From Lojkania enalia (Eukaryota > Ascomycota > Dothideomycetes > Pleosporales), in contig ML986608.1 in the NCBI GenBank assembly GCA_010094045.1, positions 149,775 through 213,774 of the forward strand: a DNA stretch of 64,000 nt. Reading direction: 5' to 3'. Of the stretch, positions 38,161 to 50,990 are shown in pieces (position 1 is the first letter of the stretch; each line of letters begins with the position of its first letter). The notes beneath the pieces were generated by a model. That model did not search any database. It worked only from the letters and a program-made list of their open reading frames with translations, and was not told where the DNA came from. The translations under genes and the position numbers were made by a program.

Positions 38161-40497
38161 AAATTAGACTAGTAGATAGGTATAGATTAGGTTAAAGTTA
38201 GGGTCTTATATAAATAAGGTAGAGTTAAGGTTAGGGTCTTACTAATCAGCCTAGGGTATAAGTAGAGTTAGAGTAGCTGCTTAGTAATAGGGTATAGGTT
38301 AAGGTAGAATTATATAGACTAGGTTTTCTTAGAATCTAACTAATTAGTATACTTTAGAAAGTAGCTTAGTAAGAGTATATATAGTATAATATTCTAGAGC
38401 TTTATTACAGCTATTTATTATAGATTAGGCTAATCTTATTTTATTAGATTCTAGGGTAGTATACTATAGTATATTATAAACTATAATAATATACTCCTTA
38501 ACTATTAATCTTATATAATTTAATCTAATATAATAATATATTTATAATAGTAATTTATTATATAAATTATAAAGGTTTATAAATTTCTCGATAAATATAC
38601 TTTTATAGTAGCTCTTTATTAGTAGTAGTACTAGGATCGATATTCTTCTAGTTAATCTCCTAATTAATCTCTAGTTTTTTATTATATACCTAGGCTAGAA
38701 GTTTAAAGAGATTTATAACCTTATTAATACTATAAAGAGGGCTTAGCTTACTAATATTTTAGGCCTCTATAGCCCAGCGTACCTCTTTAATATAATAGTT
38801 CTCTCCGCTTATTATATATTTTAGAAATATAATATCCCGAATTCTCTATATAGTAAAATAATATCTTCTATACCTAATTATATTTCTAGCAGTATTAAAA
38901 ACCTGCTTAATACTAACTCTTATAATTTATATTAGGAGAATATCCCTTACAACCTAAGTAAGCTATAGATACTAATATTTATTTACTCTCTACCAGCCTT
39001 ATATATTAAAGTTACAACCTCGAATAGGAGGTATATTTAGATAACTTTCTCCTTCTTAATAAGTTAGTCCTTTCTCTTCTTCTTCTAACTCTCTCTCTCC
39101 CTCTCTCTCTCCCTCTCCTATATTACTTAGATTCTAGTCTAGGAAACTTAAGGAGCTGCTTAAGGATAAATATTATAGAGATAGTTTACGAAACTACTTA
39201 TTACTTTATACCTATTAAGATTGGGGCGTTATAGATAAGATATAGTCTAATATATTCTTATTATAGCGATTAAGATTTTTAAGGAATTGTTAGCAATAGG
39301 TTTCTCTATACTAAAAGTCCTAAGTCTTATTTTATAGTTATAGTTAGAAGCTAATATAATAAATAGTTATAATAAAAGTACCTTATATATTATAAGCTTC
39401 TAAGATAAATCTAAGATTATTATATAATTAAATAAGTAACTACGCTTTATATCTATTTTTAAGTAGTATTTACTTAATTTAAATCGACCCTTCTCTACTA
39501 CAGCTCTTACTACTATTAGCTAATCTAAGTTACTCTTTATATCTTCAGCTAGATCCCTATTTATATTATCTAGGAAATTAAAGAGCCTATTATATATTTA
39601 CTAAATATACTAGATCTAAGGCTTTATATTCTTACTAAACGCTTTAGTTACTCTTTTAAAATTACTAAGTAGGTCTATAATTAGTATTAAATAGTACTAT
39701 TTAATAGTAGATAGTCGAAGTTGCTAGAGATTATAGAAATCTACCTTAGTATCCTTATTATTACCAGATTTCCGAGCAGGGATCTTTAAGTTGATTTTAT
39801 ATTAAAGCTAGTTATTAATATATTACTTAAGGCCTACTACTTGGTTATATATATTAAATGTCGAATTCTATTAAGTTGGGACATCTCTTATTATAGACAG
39901 CCGGTACTTAGGTAGTAGGGAGCTCTATAAAGTAATAAAACGCTTATAGTATTATAGTAATTAATCGATTACTTTATAAATAGCTTAAATCTAACTAGAA
40001 ATTAGTACATAATAACTATAATAACTAACTATAATAAAAAGCTATACCTTATAAAGAGAATTTAAGATAGAAATCTATATCTAGATCTTATTTATATTAC
40101 GTTACTATAAAGTTCCTCTATCTTCTATTTCTTTAGAGGGTGCGAGTTTAAGATAGTAAATAATTTCCTAAATAATAAGATTGATAATATAAGTAAGGTA
40201 TAGAATTATATTCTCTTTACAGTTCTATTTAATACTATCTTTATATAGTTTCTCTTATATTATATATATAAGTATACTATTATTAGTAGTATTATCGCAG
40301 GTAGCTGCTAGTAATTATTATTATATATTTATATTTAATAGAATATATAGTACTTCTATTACTATAGAAGTACTAGTATAGCTTCATTAAATAGAGATAA
40401 AATTAAGTAGTCTCTTATAGAACTCCTAGTCCTAATTAATATAGTACCCTTTTACTGTAAGAAAACTAAGGTAGTTCTTTACAGACTAGGTATTAAA
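38161..40497 (-). mobile_element. hAT-type transposon unit X2 (tandem copy of X1)
   Basis: This is a 2.3-kb direct repeat of X1. Near 38790-38975 on the minus strand one reads VVRDILLI, then IIRVSIKQVFNTARNIIRYRR, then IRDIIFLKYIISGENYYI and KEVRWAIKALK. This is the ARDILSIP...VERLFNxARDxxxYRR hallmark of the hAT dimerisation domain. A CT-rich tract lies near 39079-39117. The end of X1 (GTATTAAAT) abuts the start of X2 (TAGACTAGTAGATAGG) with nothing between. The N-terminal part of the transposase is not defined and may continue past 40497. Confidence 0.8.
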
Positions 40498-41310
40498 CGC
40501 GATTAATATCTTTGTACTTTAGCTAAGATTATATAAAAGAGAAGATTAAGCTACTATAATCTTATACTCGAATAGCCCTATAAAACTAAATCGGCTAATT
40601 AATATAGTATCTAGTTGGAGGAACTAAATAAATTGTTAAAAGGACGGGCAATCTACTATTTAAAAAGACTAGTTATTATTATTAATAATAATACGGACTA
40701 GTTTATACTTAAAAGTACTAGTAGAGTATAGTAGTATAATTAAATCTTTATTATTAGAAGGCCTAGCTATAAGTATATAGAACCTATTATACTTAGAAGC
40801 TAGAGTTTTTAGATAGGCCTAGGAATTAAAATAATTTATTAGATACTTTATACTATTATAATTTTTATTTAAATATATAAGTCGAAAGTTATAGTAGTAA
40901 TAGAATATAAATAGGTAATTATCTAGAAATTATACAGCTTCCCTAAATTGTCTTTAGATCTTACTATAATAAGTAGCTAAATTTTACCTTAGTTTATTAA
41001 GTATATTTAAAGGGTCCTAAGCTTATAGTATTAATTCCTACTACACTATCTATATATTAATAAGCTCTATTACCCCCTACCTATCTTCTTTATCCCCTAT
41101 CCGCGGATATATAATTAGCTAATAGGTTTCTTAGAAACTTTAACGGGAAATTAATAGAGCGTTAATCGCGAGATACTAGATTTATACTAGTATTAATATA
41201 ACTATAATAAAACGCTATAATAAAGAATAGTAGGAATATTATAATATTGCGGGTATATAAGGAGTTAGAGTTAACGATCGAGAGTATCTAGCTATAAATT
41301 ATATTTGTAG
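40498..41310. other. Unassigned AT-rich stretch, possible continuation of the hAT element
   Basis: On the minus strand near 40500-40720 a frame with TAA/TAG stops reads SLFK..IARPFNNLFSSS and ILY.LADLVL.GYSSIRL. It may be upstream hAT coding sequence or another ORF. A TATCCGCGGATA palindrome sits near 41099-41110. Nothing else can be named. Confidence 0.35.

Positions 41311-41374
<64 letters not shown>
41311..41374 (+). repeat. (CTA)n microsatellite at the edge of an assembly gap
   Basis: It is a perfect trinucleotide array of 64 bases, running directly into the N gap at 41375-41932. The array is probably longer than shown and broke the assembly. Confidence 0.97.
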
Positions 41375-41932
41375 NNNNNNNNNNNNNNNNNNNNNNNNNN
41401 NNNNNNNNNNNNNNNNNNNNNNNNNNNNNNNNNNNNNNNNNNNNNNNNNNNNNNNNNNNNNNNNNNNNNNNNNNNNNNNNNNNNNNNNNNNNNNNNNNNN
41501 NNNNNNNNNNNNNNNNNNNNNNNNNNNNNNNNNNNNNNNNNNNNNNNNNNNNNNNNNNNNNNNNNNNNNNNNNNNNNNNNNNNNNNNNNNNNNNNNNNNN
41601 NNNNNNNNNNNNNNNNNNNNNNNNNNNNNNNNNNNNNNNNNNNNNNNNNNNNNNNNNNNNNNNNNNNNNNNNNNNNNNNNNNNNNNNNNNNNNNNNNNNN
41701 NNNNNNNNNNNNNNNNNNNNNNNNNNNNNNNNNNNNNNNNNNNNNNNNNNNNNNNNNNNNNNNNNNNNNNNNNNNNNNNNNNNNNNNNNNNNNNNNNNNN
41801 NNNNNNNNNNNNNNNNNNNNNNNNNNNNNNNNNNNNNNNNNNNNNNNNNNNNNNNNNNNNNNNNNNNNNNNNNNNNNNNNNNNNNNNNNNNNNNNNNNNN
41901 NNNNNNNNNNNNNNNNNNNNNNNNNNNNNNNN
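41375..41932. other. Assembly gap, 558 N
   Basis: There is no sequence here. The left flank is (CTA)n and the right flank is unrelated AT-rich DNA. Confidence 0.99.
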
Positions 41933-44322
41933 AAGATTATTATCGAATTAATTATATACTAATAGAGGCTTTTAATATCTAGGGTAGTAATTAGTATATA
42001 TCTATAATAAATAGATGTAATAAAAAATATAATAAACTTACTTCTACTCTAACTCTAAGACTATAACTAACTCTTTCTTAGATAGTCCCTTAATAAACTC
42101 TTGCTATTTATTTTAAGCATTCTTACTTTTAAAGCTATTATTTTATAGTTTAAAAAGGCCATCTTAGTATATCTTATATATAACCTTCTACATAACTCCT
42201 CTAGAGCTATATACCTGTAATAGACCATAAGCTGATTCTTATATAGTAGATGTATCTTTCTCTTAACTAGTAGCCTTTAATAGAACTGCTTAGTAACGTT
42301 TAAGGCTAATCTCTTAGTTGATATACTCCTATTTTAAGTAGATAGCCTTTAGTTTTACCTTTAACTAATTACCTATTTACTTGTAAGTATATATATATAT
42401 AATAAATAACTATAATAACTTACTAGACTTATAATTATTAAAGCGCTTCTCTACTATAGCTTTAATAGCTTTATCTAATATCTTTTTTTTTCTTCTTCCC
42501 CTAGCGCTATATATTTAGTACTTTTCTGTAGTTACCTCTTCTTAGCACTCTTAGTAGAGCGATTAGTAGTATAGATACTCTTAATAGCCTTTTTCTTAGT
42601 AGTAAGCGATATAGCTTTATCTCTCTATTAGATAGCGCGCTTAGTATTACTAAATATACTCTTAAAGAGTACTATAAGGTTGGTTAGACGGCTTTTTTAA
42701 GAACTAGCTTAACCGCGTAGTAAAAGAACGTATTTAATTTTATAATCTTCTAACTACTAGCCCTATATTTATTAGTAAACTGTAATAAAAGACTAGTATA
42801 ATTACTTACCTATATTAACTTCGCCTACTTATCTTAGTCGAAGCTAACTAGTAGCTCTAATAGCTTTAGTAGTAGTAAGCTATCTAGACTATCGAGAAAA
42901 TTATTGTTAATAGGCTCTACTTTAATAGTTAATATTTTATAGAAACTATAATAAAAGTATATAATAAATCGAAGATTTAGAGTTATACTAATAAGAGTAT
43001 AATAGAGAGAAGAGTTGTAATAGAGTATTAGGCTTAACGCGACGAGTATATATACTATCTACTAGTATAGATTAGATAGAAGTAATAATAAAATATATAC
43101 ACATCTAAATAAATATAAAATATTAGTCAGTTTAATATAAAAAACTATTACTAAAAAGCGTACTACTAGTTTTATAAGATAGTAAGTTATTATAGTTTTT
43201 TATTATAGTATTCTTATAATATATACCTAAATACTTTATTAGCTTTACTTTATAACCCTAATTCGGTACTAGCTCTTAATATATATATATCTTAGCATCT
43301 ATATTTACATTTTAGATATCTATTAATAAACCTCAATTTAACTTTATACTATTAACCTTAATTATTAATATTAACTACTCTACTCTACTACTATTAATAT
43401 ATAATATCTTATACTTAAGGAATAGTACGATCTAAAATCGTTCTAATAGGTAGTAAGTTTCTCTAAAAATAGCTCGCCGCTAAATTAGTTTATAAGGTAT
43501 CTATACTAATAAAGCCTATACTAGTAAAGTTTATACTAGTAAAACCTATACTTGTAAAGTATTACTATTACTCTAGAAGTAAGTTATTACAGGTTTTTAT
43601 TATAGTTATATACTAATAGAATATAGCTGTTATACTTTAATAGATTAAACAATATTAGAAGAGTACTAAACTCCTCTTTTAAAGGCTTCCTTTTTTACAG
43701 CTAATCCGTGAAATTACTACTATAGTTGGAAAGGATACTTATATTAGTAAGATACGTTAGTAATAGAATATAATTAAAGCTCTCTAAAAGTCTATTAAAG
43801 CTTTTCTTATTAGGTTCTTTAAAGGTATATATTTTTTATATAATTTATACTATATAATACTAACTATACTAGACTATAATATAAATATAATTTATATAAA
43901 GCAGGTTACTATCTAAAATAAGAATATATATTTAGTAAAGTAATACTATAAGAAGTTTAGTCTTCTATTAGATTAGGATTATAATCTCTAAATAGTCTTA
44001 AACTTAGAAAAGACTACTTTAAATAAAACTAGTTCTCTACTATAATAATTTACTATAATAAATATTTAATATATAATATATAATAAATATATAATATATA
44101 ATTATTTTCTATAATTATAGAGGAACCTTCTAAAGTACCCCTACCTTAACTTTATACTCCAGTACTAAGAACTCTACCCTAATTTTAACTTTAATACTAA
44201 AAACCTCTACTTAACTTATACTCTAGTACTAAAAACTCTACCTTAATTCTAACTCTAGTATTAAGAACCCTAAACCTAATCTTAACCTAGGTAAGGTACT
44301 ATATACCCTATTTACCAGCCTA
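41933..44322 (-). pseudogene. Unidentified RIP-degraded coding remnants (minus strand) and short tandem repeats
   Basis: Fragments read better on the minus strand. Near 42080-42210 there is YIALEELCRRLYIRYTKMAF, then NYKIIALKVRMLKINSKSLL. Near 42480-42640 there is RDKAISLTTKKKAIKSIY and TKSAKKR. No family is recognised; it may be an unrecognised transposon ORF. Short tandem repeats lie at 43495-43560 (about 3.5 copies of AAAGCCTATACTAGT, 15 bp) and 44140-44285 (imperfect units of AGTACTAARAACTCTACC followed by TTAAYTYTAACTY). Confidence 0.35.
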
Positions 44323-45565
44323 TTTATAACTCTAATCTTTATAATTCTTTATAATTAACTCAAATATTCTTTATATATTCTACTTATATACTTCTATTAT
44401 AAATTTATAAGAATAATCCTCTTATAGTATATAATTATTCTTAGTTATTATTCTATCCTATACCTAGCTAATTAGAGGTTATTATACTTTAACTACCTTT
44501 ATAAGGTTAGAAGAAGTAAGACTAGTTAAACTACCCTAGTTATAAGAAAAGAAATATCTTTAGTAAGTAACATAGGAAACTTATACAAGTAGAATATTAG
44601 AATTAGCTAGTAAAGCTACCTCTTTAGAGGTAGATATAATAACTATATTTATAAAATATAGAATAAGTTAATATAATAATAGAACTAGCTAGTTCTAGTA
44701 GATAAATAGAGAAGAAGCTTAAAGAAGACTTAAAATAATCTTCTTAAAAGTTTTAAAGGAATATAAGAAATAGTTAATAATAAATAAGGAATAGAATTTA
44801 TAGGAATTATCTAGAAACTTAAATAGGTTAAAAGAATACTATAAATAATATATTACTAGTAATAAATTAATTTAGTACTATTTAATAAGTTTAATAAAAC
44901 TAGGTTTAAATTTAAAGGATTTCTAGTAGTAGTAAAAATTTATATTAATACTAACTTAGATATTATCTAGTATAAAAATAAGAAAGTATTATTTATAAAA
45001 ATATACTTAATAGGTAAACCTTTTAACTAATTCTAGTTCTTTCTAATAGATTTTAAGAACTACGCGGAAGAATACTAGAAGAGTAAAACTAGAATAATAT
45101 TTATAAGTCTAGTATATTTCTAATAGAAACTTAAACTAGTATTTAAAGATATTAATAAAGTATAAGTAGTAGAAGATAGACTCTATAATCTAGTTTAACT
45201 AGAATTTATTATTTTATATATATTAAGCTTTTAATAACTCTTAAATACAGTTATATAGTATAATTATAGTATAATAGTAAAATTTTATAGAGGATTAAAA
45301 ATAGAAATAAAAAGGGTAATAATATATATAGAACAACCTTAAAATCTAATATTATACTTCTAACAAGTAAAAAAAATCGATAATAAACTATACTAGTTTA
45401 AAAATAAGAAAAGATAAGTATATTACTAGAAGGTATATTTTTTAGTAAAAGCTACTAATATAGGTAGATTTATAGATCTAAGTACTATTAGAGAAAAGAA
45501 GCCTAAGTTATAGATAATTTAAGAAAGAAAGGCTTAGAAGAAAGATATTAAGTACTATAATATTA
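44323..45565 (+). mobile_element. Truncated gypsy G2 (partial 5' LTR and start of gag)
   Basis: 44323-44489 matches the second half of the family-Y LTR. 44595-45560 is colinear with window positions 1-955 of G1 (gag region), about as RIP-mutated. The match stops at about 45560. Because LTR and internal region are joined here, it proves that family Y is the LTR of G. Confidence 0.82.
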
Positions 45566-45665
45566 CTAAGCTATATACTACTAATATATATAATAACTGC
45601 TTATTATAATAATATTACAATATTTATACCTATACTACTTTTACTATAATACTTAAATTAGCTAC
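45566..45665. other. Short unassigned spacer between G2 and C
   Basis: About 100 bp of TA-rich sequence with no match to other parts of the window. Confidence 0.4.
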
Positions 45666-47696
45666 TAGTAACAGCTGTTAGCTGCTAGCTAGAATATAAC
45701 TGACTTATTATAACTATAATAGAGGAAGGTTTTACCAACCTAGCTAGCCTATATAGTAGTATAGACCTAGCTTCTATAAAAACCTATATAATATAGATCT
45801 TTCTATTCTTTATATAACGTTTTAATATTTATATATAGTATATAGTAATAGAGTTAACTATCTAAAGTATAATTAACTAACTATATATAAGCGTCTGTAA
45901 TATTATATTATATTATCTACTATTATATACTATAGACGAGAATGCGCTTATTAATATACTTAAAGAGATTTAAGGTAAACTAGACTTTTTATAGTAGAAG
46001 AACGAGATACTAGTAGAGGCTTTAATAACCTAGGAGAACTACTATAAGTTAGACCTTAAAGTAATATAAAGAGAATTTAGTAGCTGTTAAACAGCTACTC
46101 CTCTACTAGCTACTAGTATATTAATAGTAATAGAACTATTACCTACTCTTAGCCCGACTTAGCCTATAATCTTAGCTTCTAAATAGATACTTATATTAAC
46201 CTCTAATCCGCCTAAAACTATATATAACTTATATTTCTATTCTAACTATTTATCTAACCCTCTAATATTTTCTAGTAAATATTTAGAGCTTTTATACTTT
46301 ATTAGAAAGCTCTACTATAAACTAGAAGGAAACGCTAACTAATACTTAATTAAACGTACCTATTTTCTATATATCTATTTCCGTCTAGAATAAGACCTAG
46401 TAATATTAGTTAATCTATTAATAGATTAAGGGTATTAACTCTATAGACAGTTTAGTTACTTTTTTAAAATCTATCTATAGTAAATAGAATAAGAAGACTA
46501 TAATATAGAGTAAGTTAGAAACTTTAAAGTAAGGCTAAAACAGGTTCCCTACTTACTTTACTAAATGCCGACGCCTAATTATAGATACTAAACTAAATAA
46601 GATTAAATAAATTATATATCTCTAACGTTCTCTTTCTAATAAGCTCTACTATACTATAATAGGTATTATAATATCTAGCACCCTAAACAACTATACTAAC
46701 CTAATTTCCCTATCTAATATTAATTTATATTACCTATCTAGTAACTACTATAAATAACTAAAGTATTATACTACTTACTAGAAAGACCTAAATACTATAG
46801 AACTTAATACTTCTAACTATACGTCTATAGGCTCTAATAAATAAGAAAGGTACTACTGTAAAAGACGCTATTATAAGTATAGTAGTAAGAGATATATTTT
46901 ACTAGAATACAGTACCCCTCTACTATTAATCTGTTAAAGGTCTTAGAACTCTATTATATCTTATAAGTCCTACTCTTAATCTTTTAACTAATCCTCTAAC
47001 TAATCTTTAATACGTTTATTATCTTATAAATAAGGCTATTACTCTTATTCTTAAATATAGCTAGTCTTACTAACTAGAATATTTCTAAAAGATCTATTTT
47101 AGAAGTAAATTACTTCTCGGGACTATACTTATACCGAACCTCTATATATCTATAGAACCAGCCCCTATAGAAATAGTTATAAAACTACTAGATTCTAGCT
47201 TCTTTCTTAATCTATTAAGACCTAGTCTAGTAAGATATTAATATTCTTATTAATACTAGGGCTACTAGTTATAGCTATATCTATAGAGACCTCGTATATA
47301 CTCTAAAACTCTAAAAGATATAACTTCTATATAATCTATACTCGACTAGTTTTAATAGAGAAGTCTTTTATAGGGAGACTATTTCCTACTTAATTACTCT
47401 AATCTTCTAACACCTAAACTATTTAGAGATAGTATATTTCTATATAATTATACTAGAAAAATACTAGTTAATTCTAAAATAGCTATAGATATATAAATAT
47501 TATATAAACCTAGACTATAAGTATAAATAGCTAGTCTTTACTACTAACTAATACTTAACTTAATACTTATAATCTACTAGTACTATTATCTACTAATAGA
47601 CTATTTAAATAGTTATTAAAGACTATAAACTATCTAAACCTAATATAAAAGGAGATTTTAAAGTAACTAATTTACAACCCCTATATAGCTTAAAGC

Positions 47697-48124
47697 TATA
47701 AGGGTATATATACTATTCTACACCTATAATCAGCGATATTAATCATTCGTACCTTTTGGTTGCAGTAGCGCAGTGGTGTAGAGCCGTGCTTCTGATATTA
47801 TGATCAATATCACCTGGTGTGCGGGGTTGATGGGCGGTACTGCAGGGTCGCGAGTTCGATTCGCACAAGAGCCAGTTCAGCCTAACAAGCTTTTTATGAA
47901 GCTGAAGCGTAAGGCGGCCTCTTTAGGCGCTGCGCTGAGAGTTGCTAGAAGGTCTAGTATATATATAGGCACGTGCGCATGAGCGCATCTGCGTAGGCGT
48001 ATTGGAGAGGTAGCTAGAGATGACTAGAGGGTCGATCTAGTAGAGCTAGAAGTCTCAGTACCTGCCTTTATATATCGCATCTCTTAGAGCGTCCGGGGCG
48101 TACGCTGCTAAGGAGGGAGATAAT
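47697..48124 (+). mobile_element. tRNA-like SINE or short-LTR (TRIM-like) repeat, unit 1
   Basis: This is a GC-richer, scarcely RIP-mutated pocket. It carries an RNA polymerase III A-box-like TAGCGCAGTGG (47766-47776) and a B-box GAGTTCGATTC (47852-47862) inside a possible T-arm hairpin GCGA-GTTCGAT-TCGC, as in tRNA-derived SINEs. Its first about 100 bp are repeated at 48125. It ends with a purine tract (AAGGAGGGAGATAA), which is instead typical of sequence before an LTR. The 60-codon open frame at 47800-47982 is only a consequence of low AT content. It is either a SINE pair or a very short LTR element. Confidence 0.55.
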
Positions 48125-48432
48125 GTAAGGGTATATATACTATTCTACACCCATGATCAGCGATATTGATTATTCGTACCTTTTAGTTGCAGTAGCGCAG
48201 TGGTGTAGAGCCGTGCTTCTGACATTAATATAATATCTCATAGCTTTGAGTCACGGGTTGATGATATAGAGTCACCTGACCTAGGGTTGAAATAGCCGAA
48301 TCGCACCCTGCAGGGATCGCAGCGATTCGTCTCTCTTTCATCAGCCATCTCTTTTCTAAGAGAACTGAATATACGAACATTTTAGCCCTGCTACTCTATC
48401 TATTGTTGCTACGCTGTAATCTATTATACTGG
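48125..48432 (+). repeat. Second head copy fused to an H-type LTR
   Basis: 48125-48220 repeats the head of unit 1, including the A box at 48193-48203. 48221-48432 is the least mutated copy of the 212-bp H LTR (other copies 54120-54331 and 62840-63052). The composite starts TGTAAGGG and ends CTATTACA, so it could also be read as one 308-bp TG...CA LTR. No target duplication flanks the H part. Confidence 0.6.
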
Positions 48433-49118
48433 CCTATTACAAAAGCCTAGGTAGTACTATTTAAAGTTCTATCTATTAAACTATACCTAATATAATTACT
48501 AACTACTTAAGATACTATACTAGTTAGAAGAATCTAAAACTAAAACTAATCTAACTTTAGACGAAAATTATAGCTAAAAGGATCTATCTAAGCCTAAATA
48601 CTTAAAGTCCGTATTATAGCTAGATATATATTATATAGATACTATACTACTAGTTTAACTCTTCTAGTAATTTAACTATAAAATCTTCGCTGTGTTAATA
48701 GCTAATATTAATAAGATTCTAGCCCTAAAGGTATATACTAACCCTATTACTAAAGTACTTAAAAAATACTATAACCTATTATCTATCTTCTTATATAAGA
48801 ATATAGATAAGCTACTAAAATAATAACTATATAATTATAAGATTAAACTAGAGAATAGTAAGTAAACTAGCTTCGGTCTACTCTATAAGATATTCTAGAA
48901 TAAGTTAAAGGTACTAAGAAAGTACTTTAATAAGAACTTATCTAAGAGATTTATTAGAGTAAGTTTATTACTAGTAGCTATATCTATAATCTTTATAAAG
49001 AAATTTAGAGGTAGTTTCTAATTCTATATAGACTATAGAGCCCTAAATACTATTATTATTAAGAACTAATACCCGATTCTACTAATCTAAGAAATATTAA
49101 TCTAATATAGTAAGGCTA

Positions 49119-50990
49119 ACGTATAGTATAAGCGAGCTGATCACCTAAACAAGCTGATTATAATACTAAGACTATACTAAAATCGTAACTACTTTTCGCA
49201 AAATATTATACTTTCTTATATTCTATTATACTATATAGTATAGTAGCTTATTCTTCTATATCTATAGTATTATTTTTATACGTCCGCGAGTTATACCTAG
49301 CCTTGCTATACTACCTATAGTACCTTTAAATCGGCTGGTCTCTATTAACACGCGCCTTCTTTCTACTCTTCTTCCTATTAGTATAAGTACTAAACTCTTT
49401 TAGAGCAGTTAATTAAGCGCCTTCTTTAATCGTTAGGTTACCTTCCTTCTATATATACTTTCTTTTATACGATCAACGTTATATAGTAGCTTTATTAGCT
49501 ACTTAAAGTTTAGTAACCTAAGCGCGTAATAGTATATTTTTATATATTATATACATAACACCTTTTATAAACTATTTAAACGCTTCTACTATTAAAGTAG
49601 ATAAATTATCTAGGTGCTTTTAAACTCTTAATTAAACGTATATAGATTAAAACCAAAATTTAATAGGATTACTTAGTATTTTTAACTTCTAAGAAGTATC
49701 TTTAACTGTAGAAGATATTAGTATATATAGTTAAACTTTAAGCTTTAATAGTACTATATCTAGGTTAAATAGAACTAGGCTAGCGCCTTAAAAGCTACTT
49801 AGGATATTGCTCTTTATAATTGCTACGTTAAAAGCTGCTTTAAAGTAGGGTAAGAACTCAATTTTTATAATGTAGTTAATATAACTATATATTAGCTACT
49901 CGACTTAGCGCCTATACGCAGTCTTTAAAGGCGAGAAATAACCTATATCTAGTAGCTGTAGTAGGTATAATAAATGTAGAGGTATATAGAGAGTAATAAT
50001 ATTCTTTTCCTCGCAGAGCTGCCTAAATTTAAGTAAGTTATAGCTCTTATAGCTATCGAGAATTAGTAATTAATACGTACTAATAGTACGATTCTTTATA
50101 TACGCGTTAAAGTGCTTTAACTATTTAATACTAATATTATTTATTGTTCAGCTGTTATTAGTAACCTATATAGCCTAGGTTAGTAGAATATTATCTTCTT
50201 TATACTATATAGAGAGGTGGTAGGTGCCTGTAAAGATAATAAAAGGTAGTATTATCTATCCTATCGCGTTAATACCTTAGATAACTGTAGTCTACTCGCG
50301 ATTACCTGGCTGAAGCTGCTTTAGTTAATTCCGTTTCTTAGAGCCAGTAACTACTACTTCTATCGATATTACGCCTATTATAAAGCCTAATTCGTTGAAG
50401 TTGTATATATCTTTATTAACAATACTATACTTAGCCTTTATATTCTGTATAAGGTAGAACCAGCCTTTTATAACCTTAGAATTCTTATATTTAGCTCTTA
50501 AATAGTCGTACTTTTAATTAAATTTAACCTTAAGCTCAGGCGTACGTTTAATAAAGTTCTCTACCCAGTTCTTTCTAACCTAGCTAGTAGAGTATACAGC
50601 TAGCAGTAAATTGGCTATATCTTAAATAGTAGTAAGCTGTAGTAGAAATCCTCTTATATTTAGATCTAGTATATGCTGAACAATTACCTACTCCTTAATC
50701 TTACTAAACTTTATTAAATTAGGCCGGCAATTGTGTTGTAGAGCTGTTCCTCGCCTTTATATACTAAGTATACTTTAGGAGATATTATAGATTAATGCAA
50801 CGCGACGTATAGTTAGTATTATATTTTATTAAAGAGCTTAAAATGTAAGCTGTATTCTAGCTTCTTTCTAAATTAATTCTGCAGTTGTTAGTTATAGTAT
50901 AATACTATAAAGTATAATTATCGCGATTTTAGTAGAGTTTTAGTATTATAATCAGCTCGCTTAGGTAATTAGCTTACTTATACTATACGT
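49119..50990 (-). mobile_element. Fot1/pogo-type DNA transposon D2, full length
   Basis: The element is 1872 bp, the same length as D1, with TA at 49117-49118 and 50991-50992 and inverted repeats ACGTATAGTATAAGCGAGCT. On the minus strand the transposase is well preserved over ILDSYKSYNLLKFRQLCEEK, then NIITLYIPLHLLYLLQLLD, then IGYFSPLKTAYRR. This is the second catalytic Asp block (DGHxSH-like) and the HxxHxLQPLDVGxFxPLK motif of fungal pogo transposases. It sits inside the RT of element C, in opposite orientation. Confidence 0.92.

Noticed and set aside
38167..38290. Telomere-like GGTTAGGGTC repeats near the hAT unit
   Set aside because: Only a few irregular copies, repeated in both X units; they belong to the transposon and are not TTAGGG arrays.
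47760..47870. Functional tRNA gene
   Set aside because: A and B boxes are present, but there is no proper acceptor or anticodon stem and the head is duplicated at 48125, so it is a tRNA-derived repeat.
47800..47982. 60-codon ORF in the GC-rich pocket
   Set aside because: It covers the tRNA-like B box and exists only because stops are rare in this less AT-rich piece; no protein feature.
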